64,000 bases of DNA, taken from Loktanella sp. SALINAS62 (GTDB taxonomy: Bacteria; Pseudomonadota; Alphaproteobacteria; Rhodobacterales; Rhodobacteraceae). Under the pieces are notes generated by a model, which did not search any database, had not been told where the DNA came from, and worked only from the letters and a program-made list of their open reading frames with translations. Shown piece after piece: positions 58,912 to 64,000 of this stretch; position 1 is the stretch's first letter, and each line of letters opens with the position of its first letter. The DNA lies in contig NZ_JAAFZU010000034.1 of the NCBI RefSeq assembly GCF_018263905.1, positions 19,079 through 83,078 on the forward strand. Direction: 5' to 3'. Position numbers and translations under genes: made by a program.

Positions 58912-60298
58912 GCTGCCCAACCTTTTCCCGACCCGGCAGTTCCATCAGGGGGCGCCGCTTTCGCCCGGCGATGAACCGCCAGCACAGGCAGACGGCAGCC
59001 ACAGCCAGCCCAACGACCAGCCCCAACCACAACCCTTGCGGTCCCCAACCCAACGTGAACGCCAGCAAATAGCTTAACGGGATCGCCACAACCCAATAGC
59101 TGAATGCCGCAATCACCATCGGCACGACCGTATCCTGTAATCCGCGCAACAACCCCAGGGCCACGACCTGCGCGGCATCGACGATCTGGAACAAGGCCGC
59201 CATCGCCAGCAACGTCGTCCCCAGCGTCAGGATCATCGGCAACGAAGGGGCCTGTGGATCGACGAAAAACGAAATCAGCGTCCGGGGGATCGCCAGAAAC
59301 GCCACGATCGTCAGACACACGAACGCACCCGACAGGACAAAGGACGCAATGGCGCCACGGCGCAACCCGGTCTCGTCCCGGCGGCCCACAGCACGCCCTG
59401 CCCGCACGGTGGCGGCTTGCGATATGGCGATATGCACCATGAATGTCAGGCTGGCTAGTTGCAGCGCGATCCCGTGGCTAGCCAGCGCAACCTCGCCGAT
59501 CCAGCCCATCATGATGGAACTGGCGGTGAACAAACCGCCCTCTGCCAGTGACGTGATCCCGATCGGCAATCCCAAACGAAACACCCGCGACATGATCTGC
59601 GGATCGGGGCGGAACGGGTTTCTCAGCAGTTCCTGCTCTGGCAGCTTTCGCAGAATATAGATCACCAGCACGATCAGCGTCCCGGCCTGCATCAGCACAG
59701 ATGCGATGGCCGCACCCCTGATCCCCATTTCCGGCGCACCGAAATTGCCAAAGATCAGCAGATAATTCACCCCGACGTTCAGGACGGCGGCGGCAACGGT
59801 GGACCAGAAAATGAATGCCGTCAGTTCCAGTGCGACCAAAAAGGATTTGAGCGTCATCACGATCAGCGCGGGGATCATGCCCAAAATCGCAATGACCAGA
59901 TAATCCGCCCCTGCCGCCGCGACTGCGGGCGTTTGTCCGATTGCCAGCAGGATCGGTTCGGCCACGAAAAACGGGATCGACACCACACCACCGTAAAAGA
60001 TCGACAGCCAGACCGCCATGCGGGTCACACGGCGGGCTGTGCGTGTATCGCCTTCTTCGGCGGCGGTGGCGACCAGCGGTGTGACGGCTTGCGCAAAACC
60101 GGCACCGACGATGAAGATGACAAACAACAGCGATGTCGCCAGTGTCGCTGCCGCCAGTGCCGTCACGTCATACCAGCCCAGCATCAGCGTGTCCGTGATA
60201 TGAATTGCGAATTGCGCAAGATTGCTTGCCATCAGGGGCGCGCCAAGACGCAGCAGCGCGCGGAAATGGCCGGTGTATGTCATGGTGGGCGTCATCAT
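58904..60298 (-). CDS. MATE-family efflux transporter (NorM-like)
   Basis: This 464-residue transporter has twelve predicted membrane segments in two similar halves. It shows LGAPLMASNLAQFAIHITDT at the first segment and GLPIGITSLAEGGLFTASSI at the start of the second half, typical of NorM-type cation/drug antiporters. Its stop overlaps the DedA start by 8 bases. The drug or metabolite exported is unknown. Confidence 0.9.
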   Translation of the reverse strand: MMTPTMTYTGHFRALLRLGAPLMASNLAQFAIHITDTLMLGWYDVTALAAATLATSLLFVIFIVGAGFAQAVTPLVATAAEEGDTRTARRVTRMAVWLSIFYGGVVSIPFFVAEPILLAIGQTPAVAAAGADYLVIAILGMIPALIVMTLKSFLVALELTAFIFWSTVAAAVLNVGVNYLLIFGNFGAPEMGIRGAAIASVLMQAGTLIVLVIYILRKLPEQELLRNPFRPDPQIMSRVFRLGLPIGITSLAEGGLFTASSIMMGWIGEVALASHGIALQLASLTFMVHIAISQAATVRAGRAVGRRDETGLRRGAIASFVLSGAFVCLTIVAFLAIPRTLISFFVDPQAPSLPMILTLGTTLLAMAALFQIVDAAQVVALGLLRGLQDTVVPMVIAAFSYWVVAIPLSYLLAFTLGWGPQGLWLGLVVGLAVAAVCLCWRFIAGRKRRPLMELPGREKVGQHV

Positions 60299-60319
60299 GT
60301 CCGACGACTTATGCCCGTT

Positions 60320-60338
60320 GCGCTGGCCCGTCCAGCGC
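60320..60338. terminator. Hairpin downstream of the transglycosylase gene
   Basis: GCGCTGG and CCAGCGC form a 7-bp stem with a 5-base loop between the transglycosylase stop and the MATE start. No T-run follows, so it may be a weak terminator or an mRNA end structure. Confidence 0.45.
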
Positions 60339-60343
60339 CTGCG

Positions 60344-61144
60344 TCATCCCCGGTTCGGAAACACCTGCTGCAGTTCGGCGTCGAACTGTGCCCATGAAAT
60401 GGAAGACTTGTTTCCGGCATAGCCGTGGTAGTGCGATTTCCCCGTCGAATTTGGCAAACCAGCCCAGATCCGGGCCAGATTGTTCATGAAACGGTGGCGC
60501 CCCATGTCACCGGCACGCACATCGTCCAGACCCGCCTCTGCCAGCAGGACATCGGCCAGCCGGTCCTGCAGGGCGGGGGAAAACAGGTCCCGTTCAGACG
60601 TCCCTGTGACGCGCACAAGACGGCGCAGGGTGGACGGGATGAATTGATAGCGTCCGATGGCGTGGTTTTGCCGCGGTGTGGCGTCGATCCACGCAAAGAT
60701 ATCCCCGACGGTCATCTGTGTGGGGCGGGCCGGTGGCATCACGCGCGCGCCGTAAACTACGGCGTCATAACCATCGCGCCGGGATTCCGCATACCCGATG
60801 ACCTGCCGCAGGACCTGCACATCGCGCGCGCCTGCCTGCCCCCGCAGCATGATCCGTTGGTCCGGTACGATCAGCGGGCTGACGGCGGCAACCCTGCGTC
60901 GATCGTTTTCTGCCGGTCGCGGTGCGGCGGGTGCAAACAGGCTATTGCCCGCCTGCCCCGCAAACAGACTGGGCGTACGTGTCAGTGCAGCCGGTCGCGG
61001 GGTGGGTTCGCGCGATACGATCAGCGGCCCGCGTTTTTGCAAGAAAGCGGCAGGCTGCGTGTCAGCCTTTGGTTGTTCGGGCCATAGGATCACAAGGGTG
61101 ACAGTTGCGGACAGCACCGCTGCGAATAGGTGTTTCAAGATCAT
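60344..61144 (-). CDS. Exported lambda-R-like (GH104) lytic transglycosylase homologue
   Basis: This 266-residue protein has an N-terminal membrane anchor or signal (2-21), a proline-rich linker (about 25-100), and a C-terminal domain resembling phage lambda endolysin R. The matches are VIGYAESRRDGYDAVVYGAR with likely catalytic Glu120, AIGRYQF at 162-168, and LARIWAGLP at 223-231. Lambda R cleaves peptidoglycan as a lytic transglycosylase. Here the enzyme should act in the periplasm under its own signal, with no holin or phage genes nearby. Catalysis is inferred from motif similarity. The leader has a hairpin over the ribosome binding site. Confidence 0.75.
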   Translation of the reverse strand: MILKHLFAAVLSATVTLVILWPEQPKADTQPAAFLQKRGPLIVSREPTPRPAALTRTPSLFAGQAGNSLFAPAAPRPAENDRRRVAAVSPLIVPDQRIMLRGQAGARDVQVLRQVIGYAESRRDGYDAVVYGARVMPPARPTQMTVGDIFAWIDATPRQNHAIGRYQFIPSTLRRLVRVTGTSERDLFSPALQDRLADVLLAEAGLDDVRAGDMGRHRFMNNLARIWAGLPNSTGKSHYHGYAGNKSSISWAQFDAELQQVFPNRG

Positions 61145-61148
61145 TGGC

Positions 61149-61176
61149 CCGCCTGTCTTGGTAAAGGAACAGGCGG
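61149..61176 (-). promoter_or_regulatory. Leader hairpin covering the transglycosylase ribosome binding site
   Basis: Read leftward, CCGCCTGT and ACAGGCGG form a perfect 8-bp stem with a 12-base loop. The right arm contains the purine-rich GGCGG that sits 4-8 bases before the ATG at 61144. The hairpin could limit translation, or serve as a terminator of the upstream epimerase gene, though no T-run follows. Confidence 0.5.
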
Positions 61177-61213
61177 ACCATGTGATGCAGAAGTTTAGAT
61201 TTCGTGTCCCCGC

Positions 61214-62098
61214 TTAGCCCTTGAGCACATCGCGCCAACTGTGTTTCGGCGCAAAGCCAACCATCTTTTTGGCCTTGTTGTTGGCATAGAACGTCTCATT
61301 CTGGCCCATATCTCGGGTCTTTGGCACGCCTTGATAGAAGCGTTCCATGACCTCATCGGTGCTCAGGTTCACGCTCATGTCGTCGTTGGATACGTTGAAC
61401 ACCTCGTACCCCAGACCATCGGTGTTCAGACAACATTCGACCATCTGCGCCAGATCGCGCGCGTCGATGTAGGCAAAGATATTGCGCCGCCGCAGGGCCG
61501 GATCATCCATGAAAGCGGGGAACATCTGTTCGTATTCGTGCGGCTCGATCACATTGTTGATCCGCAGGCCATAGATATCAGCCCCCGTGCGGGCCTGAAA
61601 CGACCGCGCCGTCACCTCGTTCACGACCTTGGACATGGCATAGCTGTCCTGCGGCACCGTCGGGTGTTCTTCGTCGATGGGCACATAATCGGGCTTTATC
61701 TCGCCGTCCCAGAAACAGATGCCATAGGTGGTTTCGGACGAGGCAAAGATGACCTTGGGGATGCCCAGTTTCGCCGCCGCGTTCAGCACGTTGTAAGTGG
61801 ACATCGTGTTGTTGCGATAGGTTTCGCCGTCCGGCACCAGCATGATCCGTGGCACGGCGGCAAAATGCACCACAGCATCATAGCGGGGCACACCGGTGCC
61901 GGGGTCCAGCTCGTCAAAATCGGCGTAGTTGTGCATCGCGTCGATCACTTGCCCCGCGTCGGTCAGATCGACCCGCAGCGCGCGATCATCCGCATCGGCG
62001 GCACTGTCGATATTCGTGACCTGATGGCCCGCATCCCGAAGATGCTGCACCGCATAGCGCCCGGCCTTGCCGCTGCCGCCTGTAAAGAAAATACGCAT
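61214..62098 (-). CDS. NAD(P)-dependent epimerase/dehydratase family protein
   Basis: This 294-residue extended SDR has the dinucleotide motif TGGSGKAGR (6-14) and the catalytic YxxxK as YAMSK at about 173-177. The Ser/Thr partner is in FASSETTYG. INNVIEPHEY and FAYIDARDLAQMV are substrate-side blocks. Members act on nucleotide sugars or uronates; the substrate is not clear. It lies 21 bases after the 2-hydroxyacid dehydrogenase gene on the same strand. Confidence 0.85.
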   Translation of the reverse strand: MRIFFTGGSGKAGRYAVQHLRDAGHQVTNIDSAADADDRALRVDLTDAGQVIDAMHNYADFDELDPGTGVPRYDAVVHFAAVPRIMLVPDGETYRNNTMSTYNVLNAAAKLGIPKVIFASSETTYGICFWDGEIKPDYVPIDEEHPTVPQDSYAMSKVVNEVTARSFQARTGADIYGLRINNVIEPHEYEQMFPAFMDDPALRRRNIFAYIDARDLAQMVECCLNTDGLGYEVFNVSNDDMSVNLSTDEVMERFYQGVPKTRDMGQNETFYANNKAKKMVGFAPKHSWRDVLKG

Positions 62099-62119
62099 CG
62101 GCGTCTCCTGTTTTTGGTA

Positions 62120-63070
62120 TCAAATTGTACGGATCGGGTCACCCGCCTGAAAGGCGCGGATCGCCTCGACCGTCTGGGTATAGAAGACGCGGAACGTCTC
62201 CTGTGTGGTATAGCCAAGGTGCGGCGTCAGCAGCAGCCTGCCCGAAGCAATCAGGTCGGGGTCGCGCAGTGGATCGTCCATCGGCAGCGGTTCCACATCG
62301 AACACATCCAGCCCCGCCATCGCCGGACGCCCCGCCGTCAGCCCGTTCAGCAGGGCGTCGGTATCCACCAGCGGCCCGCGCGAGGTGTTGATGAACACCT
62401 GTCCCTGACGCGCTGCGGCAAAGGCATCGGCCCCCACCAGCCCGCGCGTGCGATCCGACAGCACCATATGCACAGACGTCACATCGGCCCGCGCCATCAG
62501 GTCGGGCAGGCTGTCCATGCGGGCGACGTCGAGTGCGGCACAGCGGTCCGCCGTCAGGTTGGGCGACCATGCGACGATGTCCATGCCCAGCGCGCGGCCC
62601 AGCGTCGCCATCTGCGCACCGATGTTGCCGAGCCCGATCAGCCCCAGTGTCAGCCCGGCGACATCGCGGCCCAGCCCGACCTGCCAGCCTTTGGCGTGCA
62701 GGGCGCTGACCTCTGGCAGCAGGCGGCGGTTCAGCGCCAGCATCATCAGCACGGCCAGTTCCGATGTGGTCGTCTTGCGGCTTTCGGTGCCGCAGACTGT
62801 CACGCCCGCAGCGCGCGCCGCATCCAGATCAATGCTGGCGTTGCGCGGCCCCGACGTCACGATCAGCCGCAGCGCAGGCAGTGCGGCGATCAGGTCGGCG
62901 TCCATCGGCGTGCGTTCGCGCATCAGGCAAACCACGTCGTAGCCCGCCAGCTTGTCCGGCAGATCATCCCGCGCGATGGGGTCGGCAAACACATCGACCT
63001 GCCCCAGCCCGTCCCAGTCGGCCAGCCGCAATGCCGCGCGCGCATAATCGTCCAGTACCGCGATTTTCAT
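62120..63070 (-). CDS. D-2-hydroxyacid dehydrogenase family protein
   Basis: This 316-residue NAD-dependent dehydrogenase has the GLGNIG nucleotide loop at about 146-151. The family's NTSRGPLVD, the Glu in DVFDVEPLP and the His in LTPHLGYTT supply the catalytic Glu and His. The catalytic Arg is probably in VTSGPRNASID. It could reduce hydroxypyruvate, glyoxylate or another 2-ketoacid. It is divergent from parE and precedes the epimerase gene. Confidence 0.9.
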   Translation of the reverse strand: MKIAVLDDYARAALRLADWDGLGQVDVFADPIARDDLPDKLAGYDVVCLMRERTPMDADLIAALPALRLIVTSGPRNASIDLDAARAAGVTVCGTESRKTTTSELAVLMMLALNRRLLPEVSALHAKGWQVGLGRDVAGLTLGLIGLGNIGAQMATLGRALGMDIVAWSPNLTADRCAALDVARMDSLPDLMARADVTSVHMVLSDRTRGLVGADAFAAARQGQVFINTSRGPLVDTDALLNGLTAGRPAMAGLDVFDVEPLPMDDPLRDPDLIASGRLLLTPHLGYTTQETFRVFYTQTVEAIRAFQAGDPIRTI

Positions 63071-63193
63071 GTCATCCCTCCCCGGTCAGACCACATCTAT
63101 CGCGTTTGCCCCGCCTGACCACAAGTCCCGCCGCCCATTGCCGCCGGGCGCGCTGGCTCTTAGACTGGCGCAAACCAAAGCAAAGAGCAGCAC

Positions 63194-64000
63194 ATGTCCG
63201 ATCTTCTGTCCGGCAAGACCACATCCACCTATGACGCCTCCTCGATCCAGGTGCTGGAGGATATGGAACACGTGCGCCTGCGTCCGGGCATGTATATCGG
63301 CGGCAAGGACGAACGGTCCCTGCATCACATGGTGGCGGAAATCGTCGACAACTCCATGGACGAAGCGGTCGCCGGACACGCCACATGGATCGAGATCGAA
63401 CTGCACGCCAACGGCCATGTCAGCGTGCGCGACAACGGGCGCGGCATCCCCACCGATCCGCACCCCAAGGACCCCGCCAAATCCGCGCTGGAAATCATTT
63501 TCTGCACCCTGAACGCGGGCGGCAAGTTTTCCGGTGACAGCTATTCCACCTCGGGCGGTCTGCACGGCGTCGGGTCTTCGGTCGTGAACGCCCTGTCCGA
63601 CCATTTGCGGGTCGAGGTCGCGCGCAACAAGGAACTGTTCGCGATGGAATTTTCGCGCGGCGTTCCGCAGGGCAAGCTGGAAAAGATCGGCGCGGCCCCC
63701 AACCGACGCGGCACCGCCGTCACATTCCACCCTGACGAGGAAATTTTCGGCAAGCTCAAGCTGAAGCCAAGCCGCCTGTTCCAGATGGCCCGGTCCAAGG
63801 CGTATCTGTTTTCCGGCGTCGAAATCCGCTGGAAAACCGACATCGACGATGGCGACACACCCACCACGGCCACGTTCAAATTTCCCGGCGGCCTGTCGGA
63901 TTACCTGAACGAAACGCTGGCGGGGTCCACCACCTATTCCGACCGGCCCTTTGCGGGCACCGTCGATTTCACCGAAAAATTCGGCGTCCCGGGCAAGGTG
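63194..64000 (+). CDS. parE: DNA topoisomerase IV subunit B, N-terminal part
   Basis: The first 269 codons of this GHKL-type ATPase subunit are present; the gene is cut by the window end. The ATP site has EIVDNSMDEAVAGHA, RDNGRGIPTDPHPKD and STSGGLHGVGSSVVNALS. The wording PTDPHPKDPAKSALEIIFCT favours alphaproteobacterial ParE over GyrB. The enzyme separates linked daughter chromosomes together with ParC. Confidence 0.93.
   Translation, partial: MSDLLSGKTTSTYDASSIQVLEDMEHVRLRPGMYIGGKDERSLHHMVAEIVDNSMDEAVAGHATWIEIELHANGHVSVRDNGRGIPTDPHPKDPAKSALEIIFCTLNAGGKFSGDSYSTSGGLHGVGSSVVNALSDHLRVEVARNKELFAMEFSRGVPQGKLEKIGAAPNRRGTAVTFHPDEEIFGKLKLKPSRLFQMARSKAYLFSGVEIRWKTDIDDGDTPTTATFKFPGGLSDYLNETLAGSTTYSDRPFAGTVDFTEKFGVPGKV

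Noticed and set aside
60344-61144. Prophage remnant around the lambda-R-like gene
   Set aside because: Neighbours are a MATE exporter and metabolic dehydrogenases; no integrase, holin, capsid or att-like repeats were seen, and composition matches the surroundings.

Overview
The window is 64 kb of GC-rich chromosome from an alphaproteobacterium, most likely a marine-type Rhodobacterales (Rhodobacteraceae or Roseobacteraceae). The evidence for this is the sorbitol/mannitol operon in the Rhodobacter smoEFGKS-mtlK order, a membrane-anchored CycM/cytochrome c-y type cytochrome, a DUF1013 (TrcR-type) cell-cycle regulator, an LdtR-like winged-helix regulator and an alphaproteobacterial SRP RNA. Genes are tightly packed on both strands. 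No tRNA, rRNA, insertion sequence, prophage block or CRISPR array was seen. Both ends cut through genes: yejB at the left and parE at the right.

Layout. 1-2.0 kb: the end of a YejAB-type peptide importer. 2.2-8.9 kb: housekeeping genes (cytochrome c, pheA, an SRPBCC protein, nudC, a CpdB-like nucleotidase without a signal peptide, the SRP RNA ffs, rsgA, a DUF202 protein). 8.9-12.6 kb: dnaX-ybaB-recR and the DUF1013 regulator. 12.7-18.0 kb: RNase T2, a cupin, fmt, a ycjX-ycjF pair and truA. 18.1-24.7 kb: tamA-tamB, the inner/outer membrane assembly module, with about 171-residue repeats in TamB. 24.7-30.3 kb: a complete oppABCDF oligopeptide importer. 30.5-31.1 kb: a hemerythrin-like protein.

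31.1-38.8 kb: the polyol operon smoEFGKS-mtlK, with a LacI-family regulator upstream; two similar half-palindromes flank that regulator. 38.9-41.0 kb: an agmatinase-family ureohydrolase and a second LacI-family regulator. 41.1-52.3 kb: a likely hemicellulose-oligosaccharide operon. It holds a CUT1 ABC importer, a cytoplasmic GH2 beta-mannosidase-type enzyme, a TIM-barrel isomerase, a Gfo/Idh/MocA dehydrogenase, an aldo/keto reductase and a GH43 enzyme. A perfect 16-bp palindrome in the leader is the probable LacI-type operator. Imported oligosaccharides would be split inside the cell and the products passed to the redox/isomerase enzymes; no sugar kinase is linked.

52.4-55.0 kb: an NMT1/THI5-type ABC importer with a 26-bp inverted repeat over its probable promoter. 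55.3-56.5 kb: an LdtR-like regulator, sdhE and an XRE regulator. 56.6-64.0 kb: an aspartate-type aminotransferase, an unknown protein, DedA, a MATE exporter, an exported lambda-R-like (GH104) transglycosylase, an SDR epimerase, a 2-hydroxyacid dehydrogenase and the start of parE.

The best leads are these. Four unrelated ABC operons each carry a strong hairpin just behind the binding-protein gene. The glycosidase/oxidoreductase cluster may encode an unusual oligosaccharide route. A lambda-endolysin-like enzyme has been turned into an exported housekeeping protein, with a leader hairpin over its ribosome binding site. The SBP-ATPase junction at 53.95 kb puts its only ATG in a tetraloop. All function calls rest on reading motifs by eye; no database search was possible.
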